Shown here: positions 22,796 to 34,527 of the stretch, piece by piece
Layout of the letters: each line of letters begins with the position of its first letter
Position numbering within the stretch: position 1 is the stretch's first letter
From: Cladophialophora immunda
Lineage: Eukaryota > Ascomycota > Eurotiomycetes > Chaetothyriales > Herpotrichiellaceae
Direction of reading: 5' to 3'
Assembly (NCBI RefSeq): GCF_000835495.1
Contig: NW_015622546.1
Location: 3,466,955-3,530,954 of the forward strand
DNA length: 64,000 bases
Notes under the pieces: model-generated
Seen by the model: only the letters and a program-made list of their open reading frames with translations
Told to the model about the DNA's origin: nothing
Database searches by the model: none
Translations under genes and position numbers: made by a program

Positions 22796-23743
22796 ATGGC
22801 GACGGCCACAGCCCCCGTCATGGAGGCATCATCCAGCCTCTCGACGACACATACTCCTCCCACGGACGATACCCACCTCTGGACTCCGGCGCAAGAGTCG
22901 GCGCTTCTTCAAGCCATCGTCCGCTGGAAACCGGTGGGGATGCACAAGCACTTCCGGATGATCGCCATCAGGGACCATCTCTTGTCCAGCGGCGCCATCG
23001 ATCCGGAGGACAGCCACACCTCGATAGCCGGGATATGGCGAAAACTGGCGAGCCTGTATGACTTGGAGAAGCTGGATGAGCGGGAAGACTCGATCATCTT
23101 CGACGGGTCCGGCGTGGGCTCCGCCAGCGTGGAGACAGACGGTGGCAGCGGAGGAGGAGGAGGCCGCGGTGGCGATGAGTCACGGAGCGTCAGTAGTGCC
23201 AAGGGAGGGGAGTACTGGCGCGAGTTTGAGCTGCCCAGGGACGAGTTTGAGGAGATGCTGTGGGAAAGACGGCTTGCTCCCGAAGCCAGTGCCGAGAGCA
23301 GTCCTCTAACGCAGCCCCCGAGCCCGGATGTCGTTTCCGCAGCTACCAGGCGGGAGAGCACAGTCGCAGACACCGACGAGCCGCGGAGCTCGCCGGTGAG
23401 TGTCTCGGGTCGGGCGTCAGGGAGAGGGAGAGGGCGCGCTTCGGCCCGTACAGGCGGCGGTGGAAGGTTGTCGCGGCTGCAGAACGAGTTGGAGACGGAG
23501 AAAAGCGAGAGGGGCGGGAGCAGAAGGACCAGCAAGGCTCCGAGCGTGGTGGAGCAGGAGGAGGACCGGATCATGGAGGACGCGGACGAGGACGGCGAAG
23601 AGGAGCAGGAGGAGAGCGGGGCTGGGGAGGAGGAGGAGAGCGAGGAGCACGAGGAAGAAGAAACCGAACAGAAGAGGAGCGGGCCTTCGAAGCGAGGACG
23701 AGGGGGAGGACGTAGAGGGAGAGGCAGGAAACGCCGAAGATGA
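22796..23743 (+). CDS. EAF7: Chromatin modification-related protein Eaf7 (NuA4 histone acetyltransferase subunit, CT20 family)
   Basis: Single exon, 315 residues from the ATG at 22796. The CT20/Eaf7 core spans roughly residues 25-115: LWTPAQESALLQAIVRWKPVGMHKHFRMI, then TSIAGIWRKLASLYDLEKLDE, matching the yeast Eaf7 and human MRGBP fold. The core is followed by FELPRDEFEEMLWERRL. The C-terminal half is low complexity: acidic Glu runs, then an Arg/Gly-rich basic tail with GRGGGRRGRGRKRRR, suitable for nucleosome or nucleic-acid contact. It acts in the nucleus in the Eaf5/7/3 submodule. The antisense Ser-rich open frame over this GC-rich region is an artefact. Gene symbol by family. Confidence 0.9.
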   Translation: MATATAPVMEASSSLSTTHTPPTDDTHLWTPAQESALLQAIVRWKPVGMHKHFRMIAIRDHLLSSGAIDPEDSHTSIAGIWRKLASLYDLEKLDEREDSIIFDGSGVGSASVETDGGSGGGGGRGGDESRSVSSAKGGEYWREFELPRDEFEEMLWERRLAPEASAESSPLTQPPSPDVVSAATRRESTVADTDEPRSSPVSVSGRASGRGRGRASARTGGGGRLSRLQNELETEKSERGGSRRTSKAPSVVEQEEDRIMEDADEDGEEEQEESGAGEEEESEEHEEEETEQKRSGPSKRGRGGGRRGRGRKRRR

Positions 23744-24021
23744 GCATGTGATTGAGACAAAGACAAAGAGAGACCGCCTTCAGTTTGGGGTCGTGATCCA
23801 TTCATATCCAGCCTTGCGCCCGGCTTGAATCACAGGGGAAATCGGGGATGCCATTCACGTTACCGTGGAAAGCCAATGGTACCTCACTATAGCCGCTCTG
23901 CACGAGGGTATCAAACCTGATTGCGCTCCAGGCGCACTAGAGAAGGACCAACACGGTTGGAGTTATCAGTCCCGTTATCAAATCCATCCTTCCTCCAACC
24001 GTTCTGCCTTTACAATTCCTC

Positions 24022-27000
24022 CTAGGCCGCTGCTGTGACCTGCTGTCTCCCCTTGTCTTTGTCACTACTCCTCTGTTTCTTAAAACACCCGAAGCTATTT
24101 CGACTCCCGTCCCTCAGTTTCTTCAACACGATCCGCATATCACCGAGTTCCTGCTGCAATCTCGTCCTCGCGTCGTTTGTCGTCCTCTTGTCTAACTCCG
24201 TGTATATCTGGCCTTGAATCTCTCCTGCCTTGGGTGTCGAATAATGCGTCATTGTCTGCGCGATGAACTCCGTGTCAAGAGTTGCTTGCATCAATGCAGG
24301 AAGGCTGTATGTGTTCGGTTTGCGATCTTTGAACCCGTCAAGGAGGGCTTGCGAGATATTCTCGAGCATATAAGACAGGATTTCCCCAAGCAGAGGGCTG
24401 TTCGCGCCTGTGGTGCTTGGGACGGTCGTAGAAACTTCCGTGTGGACCATCACTAGTCTCATCAACGCGGCATAGACATATGGTCTGACTTGGTCGGGTT
24501 TCGGATTTGTGGGCACCCAGCTTGGAGAGTTGATGCCGTCTTTGATGATTTGTGTTAAGTTCGCAACCATGGGTCGGGTGTATGCGTGGAACAATTTCGC
24601 GTCGATTTGACCAAAGACGTCTTTGATGGTTTTGGACTCTTCCGCCAGTTTCACAGAGAACGAAGACTCAAACAGTTGAATAAGTGCGGGTACATACTCA
24701 TTCCGCAGAGCTTTCAGGTTCGACATAGTCAACAACAAGCGCACATTGCGGCTAGAGGCGTTGACGGCATCTTGCATCAACGTTTCGCTTGGGGCAGCAC
24801 CGACGGCAATTGAGTTAAGGCTCGTCACCAAGACCCAGTCATCCTCGTCACCTTGGCTCAGAGCCTCTGTGTTTTCGAGCATCCCACTGACTGCCTTGTA
24901 AATGCTGCTGACGAACTGAGTCCGCACCATTTGCAAAAGCTTCGACGGCGGCGGTGTGATGATGTCGCGACCTCCTGGCTTGGTGGTCGTGTCGGAGAGA
25001 TACAGCACTTGTTGCATACCTTGCAACACTTTTCTCTCAAAGGCTTCAAGGTACATGGGCATGCGGGTTTGATCGCGTTTCTCTGGGGACCTCACCCAAT
25101 CCTCCATTGACTTGCAGCTTTCAGCATCTTTGCTCCAGGCTTCACAGACAGCTCTCATACATCGCTCTCGAGCTCCTGCGATCATGGTCTTGATCTTTTC
25201 ATACATTGCGTTGTTATTGCTCACCGGACCCAGAGCAACCATTTCGCTAGCGCCAATTCCGACAAGGGTGAGGATCTTCTGAAGATAGTGCACAGCGCTC
25301 AGCGCGTTGGAGTGAGGTGGCCAGAATGCATAATCTTCCCACGGCTCGCCTTTCTTTGCGGCTGCCGCAGGTAGGTCGTTGGGATCTAGTCTGCCTATTC
25401 GGCCATCAGTGGGCGAAAAGGCAGCTCCCATGTGAGGGGTGGTGGGTGTACCAGCGGATCCTGGTACTGGCGAGAATAGCGACGAGATGTCTTCGGCGGG
25501 CGGATCGGCAAAAAGGGAAAAGACGGCATCCCTCAGCTGGCTGACCAGTTCAGTAGTGCCACTCCGCAAGCCGTTGGACTCCGATTCGGACATTTGGAGA
25601 TGCTTGCTGCTCTCCCCTTCGTAGCCAGTGGGCAAGCTTTTCTGTTTGCTGCCATCGATGAAAGACTGTGCTGTTTCCCAAAAGTCGACAACCTCCCCTA
25701 GCAGCCCGCTCGACAGCGATAGCAGCTTCGTGAAGTAAGTCAGGATGCAGTTCCAAAAATCGATGACATCCTCAGTGTCGAGAGCTTCGGGTCGCTCCTT
25801 GGACGCTTGCCGCAAAAAAGCCGCAACGGTCTCGGAGGATGGACGTTCTCCAACTGCCAGTCTGCGGCGCAGGATCTCGATTTCAATCTTGGATCTCTCC
25901 ACGACTGCAGCAATCTTGTTCTTCAAGAAGTCGTATCTGCTCAGGAGATACACCCAGATCGGACTCTCCTCCACACCCAGATGTAACAAGACCGTGATGA
26001 GCTCCATGTGCTCTTCCGCTTGGGAGACGCCGGGAAGCGGAAGAGTGGCCGATGTGCTGGAAAGCCTGCGCCAAATGTCCCGCTTCAGGACCTTTATTTG
26101 TTCATCCACGTTTGACCACATTTTACCAACGATGACAACTCGATAGACTTCATCATCGGTAAGACCCCGGCCGGTTTGTTTCACCTCTTCGCCCATGGCT
26201 CGGGCCTCGGCAGTATATCGACGAGCAGAGTTGTGTAGCTCTACAATTCTGTCATAATCTCTCTGGCTGATAGCTTCACTCAAGCTCGAACCCAGCTCAA
26301 AGATTGCCCTGTCCTTTTCCAACGCGTTCAGAATGACTTTTAATTTGGCTTCTCGTTCCTTCCCACCCAGAGCTGGTCCCCAAACATCCTCGGCCTTTTG
26401 GCTGACCTCCGACAGTGAGATCTTCATCCCTTGCACGCCATAGTCCGTCTCCTTGCGTAGCGCATTTTTGCTCGGCCGTTGAGAGGACGTCATTCCAGTG
26501 GCGCTGCCACCGCTGACGTTTCGAAAGTGGATGCCACTCACGCGACGAGAATGGCGAGGAGACGGGGGAGTATTAGCATGCGAATCAATGCCCTGATTGC
26601 GCATTTCCGTATAGACATTGTCAATCGTCGCTTTGGCTCGGACGAATCGTTCAAAGTTGGTCTCCACCAAAGCTTTGAGTGGCGCCGACTGCTGGTCAAT
26701 GGACCTGGCCAGATATTTGGATCCCTGTATAAGGTCTTCTGTGGTGTCGTTGGAGTGGGTTGTCGACAGAAATAGTTCGGGAGAAAATGTGGTTGAGGAG
26801 AGCATGAATTTGTTTCTGTAGCGGATATCACTTTCCACTGGTTTACCAAGGTTTGTCAAAGAGGTCACCACGCTCGAGGGAGCACCCAACGGATCTGGTT
26901 CATCTTTCTGCACTAGGTTTGCTCTTCCCTCGACCGTCCTCTGGGATCCGGGGAGAAGACTCTTCCTCTCGCTAGCGGTCCTTTCCAAGGCTGAGTAACG

Positions 27001-27126
27001 AGAGCGAGACCGCCTGACGCCGGCGGCATCCGCGTCCTCATCATCGCTATCCAGCTCCTTCGGCCATTCTGTGGGAAACGGGTTGGGTATGTTGTAGTGA
27101 TTCAGCACGTCTCGTGCCTGGGCCAT
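24022..27126 (-). CDS. SEC5: Exocyst complex component Sec5
   Basis: Single exon, 1034 residues from the first ATG at 27126 (MAQARDVLNHYNIPNPFPTEWP); the frame runs open to 27300, but only from a GTG. A charged, phospho-site-rich N-terminus leads to the exocyst core with DPLG, FSPELFLSTTHSNDTTEDL and RAKATIDNVYTEMR, followed by about 700 residues of helical CorEx rods. Sec5 is part of the octameric tether that docks secretory vesicles at growing hyphal tips. The gene is divergent from IDH2 across 358 bp. A hidden upstream exon cannot be excluded because the N-terminus of Sec5 is poorly conserved. Confidence 0.88.
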   Translation of the reverse strand: MAQARDVLNHYNIPNPFPTEWPKELDSDDEDADAAGVRRSRSRYSALERTASERKSLLPGSQRTVEGRANLVQKDEPDPLGAPSSVVTSLTNLGKPVESDIRYRNKFMLSSTTFSPELFLSTTHSNDTTEDLIQGSKYLARSIDQQSAPLKALVETNFERFVRAKATIDNVYTEMRNQGIDSHANTPPSPRHSRRVSGIHFRNVSGGSATGMTSSQRPSKNALRKETDYGVQGMKISLSEVSQKAEDVWGPALGGKEREAKLKVILNALEKDRAIFELGSSLSEAISQRDYDRIVELHNSARRYTAEARAMGEEVKQTGRGLTDDEVYRVVIVGKMWSNVDEQIKVLKRDIWRRLSSTSATLPLPGVSQAEEHMELITVLLHLGVEESPIWVYLLSRYDFLKNKIAAVVERSKIEIEILRRRLAVGERPSSETVAAFLRQASKERPEALDTEDVIDFWNCILTYFTKLLSLSSGLLGEVVDFWETAQSFIDGSKQKSLPTGYEGESSKHLQMSESESNGLRSGTTELVSQLRDAVFSLFADPPAEDISSLFSPVPGSAGTPTTPHMGAAFSPTDGRIGRLDPNDLPAAAAKKGEPWEDYAFWPPHSNALSAVHYLQKILTLVGIGASEMVALGPVSNNNAMYEKIKTMIAGARERCMRAVCEAWSKDAESCKSMEDWVRSPEKRDQTRMPMYLEAFERKVLQGMQQVLYLSDTTTKPGGRDIITPPPSKLLQMVRTQFVSSIYKAVSGMLENTEALSQGDEDDWVLVTSLNSIAVGAAPSETLMQDAVNASSRNVRLLLTMSNLKALRNEYVPALIQLFESSFSVKLAEESKTIKDVFGQIDAKLFHAYTRPMVANLTQIIKDGINSPSWVPTNPKPDQVRPYVYAALMRLVMVHTEVSTTVPSTTGANSPLLGEILSYMLENISQALLDGFKDRKPNTYSLPALMQATLDTEFIAQTMTHYSTPKAGEIQGQIYTELDKRTTNDARTRLQQELGDMRIVLKKLRDGSRNSFGCFKKQRSSDKDKGRQQVTAAA

Positions 27127-27484
27127 AGCGAACAAGTTGAATGCGGTTCGTTCATCGATGTCCTGGAGACACAGTTTGTTGTTTGTCCAGTAGTGAGACG
27201 CCGACGACCCAGGAGGTTCGGGAGATTTCTCGGCATCACGTGCATGATTACATAACTGAGTTGGAGCTGCCCCCCCTGCAGTCTGTGATGTAACTGGCAC
27301 GTTCCTGGTCGATAAAACATTTCAAAGAACGAAGCTCCACCACTTGAGCTCTGGCACTATCTTTGCAAAGTAAAGGACTGCGCCAATTTCTCAACTCTAC
27401 TCCTCGCTCCATGTGGTGAACAGGATTCCTTGCTGAAGCTGTTTTGCTCCTGTCGCTCAGCACTTGCCCCGACATTTGCCCATC
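27127..27484. other. Divergent promoter SEC5 / IDH2
   Basis: The 358 bp lie between the outward-facing start codons of two core genes. No further feature is seen. Confidence 0.6.
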
Positions 27485-28712
27485 ATGATCGCTACTCGAG
27501 CATTCGCTGCTCCAGCTCGTCAGTGCTTGCGAAAAGCTTGCACCCAGCCAACATGGGCTCCCGCATACTTCCAGGTAACTCTCTGGTGCTGCCAGAAGCT
27601 TCGCAGTACCTGATTGACTGATCCGGACTCTCCAGACTCAGCCTAGACGCTACGCTTCGACCGCGGAAGAGGACAAGGTCGCGAAATTCAAGGGCAAGAA
27701 AGGATCAGACGGGAACTATACTGTGACATTAATAGAAGGAGATGGCATTGGTCCCGAGATCTCGCAATCCGTCAAGGACATCTACAAAGCTGCAAAGGTG
27801 CCGATTGTGTGGGAGCCTGTCGATGTTACGCCTCGCTTGAAGGACGGCCGGACGGTGATTCCTGACGAAGCCATCGAGTCCGTGAAGAAGAACTATGTCG
27901 CGTTGAAGGGGCCTCTTGCAACCCCCGTGGGCAAAGGCCATGTCTCTCTCAATCTTACTCTCCGACGAACCTTCAACCTGTTTGCCAACGTCCGGCCGTG
28001 CCGCAGTATAGAAGGCTACAAGACCCCCTACGACAACGTGGATACTGTGCTTATTCGAGAGAACACCGAAGGAGAATATTCAGGCATTGAGCACGTTGTG
28101 GTGGACGGTGTCGTGCAGTCCATCAAACTGATCACCCGCGCGGCCTCCGAGCGGGTCCTGAGATACGCGTTCCAGTACGCCCGGGACGTGAACAAGAAGA
28201 AGGTCCGCGTGGTGCATAAAGCGACCATCATGAAAATGTCCGATGGTCTCTTCCTCAGCACCGCCAGGGATGTCTCCAAGGATTTCCCGGATATCGAATT
28301 CGACGCGGAACTGCTCGACAATGCTTGCCTGAAGATCACGACCGACCCGGGTCCGTATTCCGATAAGGTTCTGGTCATGCCCAACCTCTACGGCGACATC
28401 CTCTCCGATATGTGTGCCGGTTTGATCGGCGGGTTGGGTCTCACTCCTTCCGGCAATATTGGCGACGAGTGCTCCATTTTCGAAGCTGTGCACGGCTCCG
28501 CCCCGGACATCGCAGGCAAGGCCCTGGCAAATCCTACTGCTCTTCTGCTGAGTAGCATCATGATGCTGCGGCATATGGGATTGAACGAGCACGCAGTCAA
28601 GATTGAGAACGCCATTTTTGCGACGTTGAAGGAAGGCAAGGCCTTGACGGGAGACTTGGGCGGAAAGGCCAAGACACACGAGTACGCAGCTGCTATTATC
28701 AACCATTTGTAA
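27485..28712 (+). CDS. IDH2: Isocitrate dehydrogenase [NAD] subunit 2, mitochondrial
   Basis: Two exons, 27485-27574 and 27636-28712, are joined by a 61-nt GTAACT..CAG intron and give 388 residues. The first exon and the start of the second form a mitochondrial presequence ([19 protein letters not shown].., then TQPRRYAS). The mature enzyme starts with [14 protein letters not shown]. It carries [41 protein letters not shown] and [11 protein letters not shown], the signature of the beta-decarboxylating dehydrogenases with the NAD-IDH catalytic-subunit arrangement. It oxidises isocitrate in the TCA cycle in the matrix as part of an Idh1/Idh2 hetero-oligomer. Intron position and length are normal. 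Confidence 0.95.
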
Positions 28713-29361
28713 ATTCCCAGAATGGACTTGGGGCCGGGAGGTATCCGTTATGGCGGGAATGGACGAAACTGGTTGCACATCCTCGACGCCTCGGGAACAC
28801 AGAGACGAGCTGGTTTAATCACGTCGATGCGTGGTTTCCGCCGCCTTCTACAAGCCATGCGAATGTGGGATGGCAAAGGTCGCGAGGATGCAGAGGCAAG
28901 ACGTCACTTTTTTTCCGTACTTTGATTTTATCTGGTCTGGTTGATGTATGATCTACAAGTATCACACTAGAGCGATCCGAGTCATGCAAATAACATGTAT
29001 TGATTGAACAAGAGCATGCGAGTTTCCACTGCAGGTGTGCCATCCTGTCCATTACACGGAGTACAGCAGAGCATATCCCACGACTATCTTCTGTCCTCCA
29101 ATTGCCCAGACGAGAGAAGCCTACCTTGTTGATGAACACGCCCGATGGGATTGCTGGGTGGCCCGTTGGGTAAGGCTGAGTGAGGCATTTAAAGGCGCGA
29201 AATGTGTGGGCCGGAGGAAAACCCGGAATGCCCGGCACTGGTCACGGTGCGATGATGCTGGGGCGAAAGGAGGCCCACGACACGAGCTCCAGGCAAGGCT
29301 GTGAGCGTGGATTTTCTCGATCTCGTCCTTTTCGATTTTCCGACAAATCATCGAAGCCAGA
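28713..29361. other. Convergent intergenic region
   Basis: The 649 bp lie between the 3' ends of IDH2 and the IRC3-like gene. No gene is recognised. Confidence 0.55.
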
Positions 29362-31435
29362 TCAAGCCTCCACAGGTCCAACTTTGACGACCTCTCGTTG
29401 CCTCATCTCCTTGACGCGTCGCTCCCTCTCCGCGCCCTTCTCCGCGCCCCTCTTCTTTCTCATCAACTTGTCGAACCGTCCTCGCGCTCCGAATTTGACC
29501 TTGGTAATCATGTCGCCGGCTTGTCCCTTGGACAGATCCCATTCGGTCAAGGGTTCTTCGTCAGACACCTCACGCAGCCGATTGAGGAAGTCAAGTTGCC
29601 CCTGCGAAGCGGGAGATTTGCGCCAGGAGGACGACGTGGCGATGAATATGCGTTCAAATTTCTGGGCCGCAAACGTGTCGGCAGCGTGGAGGGCGTCACT
29701 GAGCGTCGCGGCGGTTGCCACGGTGCGAGGACGGGACCAGGGAGATTTGGATGCCTCGGTGGGGGGAAGAGAGTGTTTCCATATAACAAGGAACGAGGCG
29801 TCATGGGACCCAGGATCAGAGTCGGGTTTGCTCCTAGGGGAGTTGGGGGGAAGACGGCGTTCGAGAGTGAGAATTCCGCCTTTGGCCGCAAGAACATATT
29901 TATAGGAATCGATTTGGACCCAGGCATTGGGGGACATGGCTCGCAGGTGTCGTTCGCCTGAGGTATCTTCGATGAGGTCGTGTACAGAGTCATAGTGGGT
30001 AAAGTCGAGTTGGTGATTGCCGGAGACACCATTGGAGCCAATAAGGTGTCCTGATACTCCCGAGGAAGCCTCTTTCTCAATCCGGCTATCCTTCAAAGCT
30101 TTCAAATCGCCCACTTTGGCTGACTTGACCATCTCAGACGGGTCGAGGCCGAAAAGGGTCGGAACTGTTATGATGCCAGTCTCCAGGGAAGCAACCATAT
30201 CAATGACATGACAGTCCTTCTTGCCCGGATATAATCGCATACCGCGTCCAATCATCTGAACAAGCAGATTGCGGGATTTGGTCGGCCGCGCAAGCAGCAC
30301 GCAGTCAATATTGGGCACATCGGTTCCTTCAGTAAAGACACCACAATTCAACAACACGGGGAATTCGCGGTTCTTGAATGCATCGAGTCGTTCGCCACGG
30401 ACGGTTTTCTTCGTATTGCCGGTGATCGATTGCGCATTGACACCGTGTTTTCGGAACGTGGATGTCAAGCTCGCCACGTGGTTCAGATCGACGCAGAAGA
30501 CCAATGTCGATTTCCGATCTCTGGCTTCTTCCATCCATGCCCGGACGGTGATTTCGTTGGTGATTTCAGTATTCACGGCTGCAGAGAGTTGACCCGTCTG
30601 GAAATCTCCATCTTTGCCACTGCGAACTCTTGATAGATCGGCCTTCGACCTAACCGTCGTGAACATGACGTCCGAAAGCCACTGTTCACCAATCATGTCG
30701 ATGTAATCTTTATGATAGACGATATGATCGATCGCCGCGCCCAGCTTGAGGCCATCGAAGCGAGAGAAAGTGGCCGAAACCCCAACCAGTGCTGGACCAG
30801 TGCCTGCTTGCTTTTCCAGACCAAAATGTTGGAGAACTTGTAGATACCCCGGAGCCACGATGTGATGGGCTTCGTCGACGAGGACCAGTTTGAACCTTTC
30901 GGGTTTGTATTTGCTCAGCCGCTCGCCGGAGACCATGCTCCGGACAGATGCCACGGTAATGTCTGCGGCACCCGAAGCATGAATGTCTCCCATCTCAATG
31001 TCTATGCTCTTTTCAGGGTATGCTCTTTCACAATGACGTGCTGCTTGCTCAACGAGCTCTCGCCGGTGGGCAAGAATGAGGGTCTGCTGCGCAATTGGGG
31101 TCGGCGGCTCGATTCGATTGATCAGTTGCGTGAATATTACCTTTGGAAGCAGGGTTAGCATTGCTCACTTGTAGCCACCGCCCCGACACCAAGCGTACCG
31201 TCTTTCCACTTCCAGTCGCTAACGAGATGCCCAACCGCCTGTGGCCCTTCCCCAGATACGATAGAACCGACTGAATGCATTCTTCTTGATATGTTCGAAG
31301 TTGTATGACCTCGTCACGCACAACTGGCGGGGTGCGGCCGACGACGGTCGCCAGCGACCGATACGCAGGGTGTGGGCTCAGCAAGCATTTTGCTGGACGG
31401 CCAAGTGCAAACAGCCATCTGGAGGATATTATCAT
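29362..31435 (-). CDS. IRC3: Mitochondrial superfamily 2 DNA helicase (Irc3-like)
   Basis: Two exons, 31435-31199 and 31140-29362, are split exactly after the Walker A motif by a 58-nt intron and give 671 residues. A basic N-terminus suits a mitochondrial presequence. Helicase motifs in order: LRTYQEECI (Q-like), ATGSGKT at 73-79, [16 protein letters not shown] near 168, GVSATFSR, then the C-terminal lobe with [24 protein letters not shown] and [13 protein letters not shown]. Yeast Irc3 is a double-stranded DNA translocase that maintains mitochondrial DNA. The C-terminal extension is long and basic, ending in [14 protein letters not shown]. Symbol by family. Confidence 0.9.
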
Positions 31436-34400
31436 AATCTAGCACGACACATCGTGGGACGATTAATGGCTTGGGGCAGAACGCGGTTTAGACACGGGAG
31501 ATTTATTTTGCGTCAGATCATTGGACATCAACTACTCCACCAGCCTAGTCCAAATCAGAGCTCATCATCGCCGACCGTTGGAGCCACAGTCAACACTCCA
31601 ACACACTAGATCCGTCCTCCTTTTATGCACATTTGACTGGAGGGATTTGTTGCTTGCAGCATTTAAAACTATCCAGCAATTGATATACAGGAGGTTGCAG
31701 CTGTTCCGTTACTGGTAGTATGACCAGCCGCAGAAGAAGCATCATCCCCGCAACAAAGACTTTCAACCGATTTGCCTGCTGAGGCGAACCTTCAACCGGA
31801 CCACTTTCAGTATTGTCCCCTCATGTCTCTATCCAGCTCTTTCAGTGACTCAGAGCTTGCCACTGTTTTGTGCCTGGCCAACCGCCTCTGCAAGAACACG
31901 TCTGCCCCAACGGGATTGGATTTGTCGAGTGGAGGTGAGTTTAGAGGGACCTGCGGAACCAAAACACAGGCCGGTGCGTGTGTCTCAAAATGCCTATTTT
32001 TGCATGCCAAAAGTTAGCATGAATGTTTCATCCTGGTAGGGATCGTCGAGACGTACCACTGGTACAGCAGCTCAACTCCAGAGTGCTATTTTCGCACCGG
32101 ACAATGGACTGTGATTCTGTTGGACCAGTTGTTCAAAGCAAAGTTCGGACCGAGGACATAAAAAGAAAGCCCCCAAAATTCCCGTCAGTCTCGAAAGACC
32201 GACGGAGTTTACAAGGACTATAAAAGTCCAGGGCCTCAGACAAATGTTGACCTCTTCGTCGCTCTTGGCTCCGAAAGTCGTAACTATTCCTCCCGGGCGT
32301 GAGTTGGGGTACAACTCACCCAAAATCATTGTCTGAAGCCTTTGGGCACCCAAAGAATCATGAGCTCTTCAAGTGGGATCTGCCCACACTTTCTGACTTT
32401 GGGCTTCGTTGCCAGAAAAGGTGAAAGGGCAGATGGGAGCGAACAACGAAGACGGCCAGTTGCAGGGCGGTGGTGCACAACTGCGAGTCAAGTCAGGAGA
32501 ACAGCCACAAATTGAGCTGGTATCTTGCTTACCAGTGTACCAAGGCGATTCTTGACGGCGAGCGGTGTGTTGCAACCTGTGGACAGCACAGAGCTAGGCG
32601 ATGGCATAACCGAGGGGGGAAGAAGACGACGAACAACTCAGAGTGAGAGACTTTGGAAACCAAGTACTGAGCATGAGCTCGAATGTTGCAAGCCAGCAGT
32701 GGAATGGTGGATAGAGGGAATCCTAAGTGGTGAGAAGCAAAGAGACGCATGCAAAGACTAATATCTGGTTCTTGGCCGGGTACAACTATTTGGAAGGCAC
32801 AGCGAGTGTATTGGCAGGTATGCCACCCTGCCTCCTTTGGGAAACTACTCTTACCACAGCTGTCTATCTATCCCCGGTGCCCTGTTGCTCATTTCGTGGA
32901 GGGAAAGAGCAAAGCGTGCTCGGGCAGAGCTTTTGGCCTGATCAAACCGCAGAACACCCTTTTCCCTTTACCTGAGCGCCATGACCATGGACTCATGAAA
33001 GACCCACGATGTCCCAGATAGGTACCAGAGCAGGGGAATGAGAGACACCCGCGCTTTTACCGCTCGTGACAGACAGGAGAAGACAGGCTGTGTGTTCGGC
33101 TCGCAGCTTCCGTCTAAAGCTCGACTACATCACGCCATGTGCCACTAATCAATGGGGTGGAAGGAAGGGGAGGAAAAAGCAAGAGCATGAAAGTTGCAAT
33201 TTGCTCTGCCTAGAGCAAAGTATTGTCTGTCCTTGGGCTGAAAGCACTTCTGAAGACCATGCACGCGCCTTCATATCGGGTAGGCACTTCCAGCCTCAGT
33301 CAGACCCACAAACCATCCTTCAACCAGATCTGCCAAGTCGCAAGGCTGAACTGCCCCCTTCAGTGCTTCTCCAATGTCGCTCTCCGTGGCGACTTGACAT
33401 TATTCACAAACAGAAAGGCGTGTCGAAGGAATGACCAGCTAGATTGCCAGAGACAAGCATAGAACAAATATTGCGTCGAACTAGCAACGCCAAAGCAATG
33501 GCTAGGAATTGTCTCTCCATCTGTAGCACAGCCAGGTGGAGCATTTTGGGACAATATGTTCGGAGCAAAACTCATATCAATATGTTATCGGTTGATCACA
33601 ACGGTATTCAGCGGCGACAACGCACCTACTTTTGGCACCTATTTGGGACAGCGGCCGGCGTTCGGAATGGATCGACACCGCCTGCAGCGCCGTTATCAAC
33701 ATCAGGGTGGGAAAACTTTGTGAAACATGGCCCATCCGATCAATCTGAACCTTTGGGAATAGAAGTACGGATAGCGAGGTGCTTGAAGGGAAGAAGGTGG
33801 TGCCGGTATCAGGACCTACGCCACACAGCGGGTACTGATCGATTGGTTAACTGCATGCAATTGCCTATCTGTAGTTCCTATAGATAACGACTCAACGCTT
33901 GGGAGACCAAAAGAAACAGTCCCCAGGCGACTCGGTAGGGGAGCGATCCTTTAGCTTCCCCGCCTTTCCTGTCACGTGGAATGAGCGCTAGGCCGAATGC
34001 ATTAAGAGAGCCTTGTGCCCTAACCTGATAGCCTCGCACCATAGCCTCGTGCACACACCTGATTCACCTGCCATGCCTCACCCTCTCGATTTGTGAGGGT
34101 AAGGTAGGGCAGCTGAGAGAGGCTGTTCGTGACAGCCGGTCAGTTGCCGGCAAAACTTCGACCTTGTGATTGCTTGCATGGGAATTCTCGAGCTTAGTTT
34201 CGTATTTCGGTCTCCCTAGTCAAAGTTCAATTGAATTCACTCTCAACATTGGAATTTTCAAAGTCACAACGCGATTATCGCCCTGAATTGTTGCTGAGAG
34301 TGTGCCGCCTTTACTCCTCACTACTGACCACTCAAGCTCTACCACTAATGCGAGTAATAAGCCTTGATACTTCGGGGGCGAGACAACCTTGTCGCCAACC

Positions 34401-34527
34401 GCCCACCTGGCTCGTGCGAGATGGGGTGAGCCTCTCTAGGAGGGAATAGCCGCAGCGGTCATCATCGTTGGCCTCTCGAATGCCCAGGTCTTCGGTGAGA
34501 GGGACCTTGTATCAGTGTTCCTGTCTT
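31436..34527. other. 3.1-kb region without a recognisable gene
   Basis: This is the longest gene-free stretch, between the IRC3-like start and the 3' end of the MFS permease gene, both on the minus strand. Every open frame is short (at most 147 codons, at 33444-33887) and has no family motif. One plausible exon-like piece begins at 31822 and ends at a GTGAGT donor near 31934, but no continuation reads as protein. It could be a long regulatory region, a non-coding RNA locus or a decayed element. I see no tRNA or rRNA signature. Confidence 0.45.

Noticed and set aside
22909..23805. 298-codon antisense frame, Ser/Pro-rich
   Set aside because: It mirrors the GC-rich Glu/Gly/Arg low-complexity tail of the EAF7 gene on the other strand and has no domain.
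33444..33887. 147-codon frame in the gene-free block
   Set aside because: It lacks any family motif and a believable splice partner; such frames are expected by chance in 3 kb.
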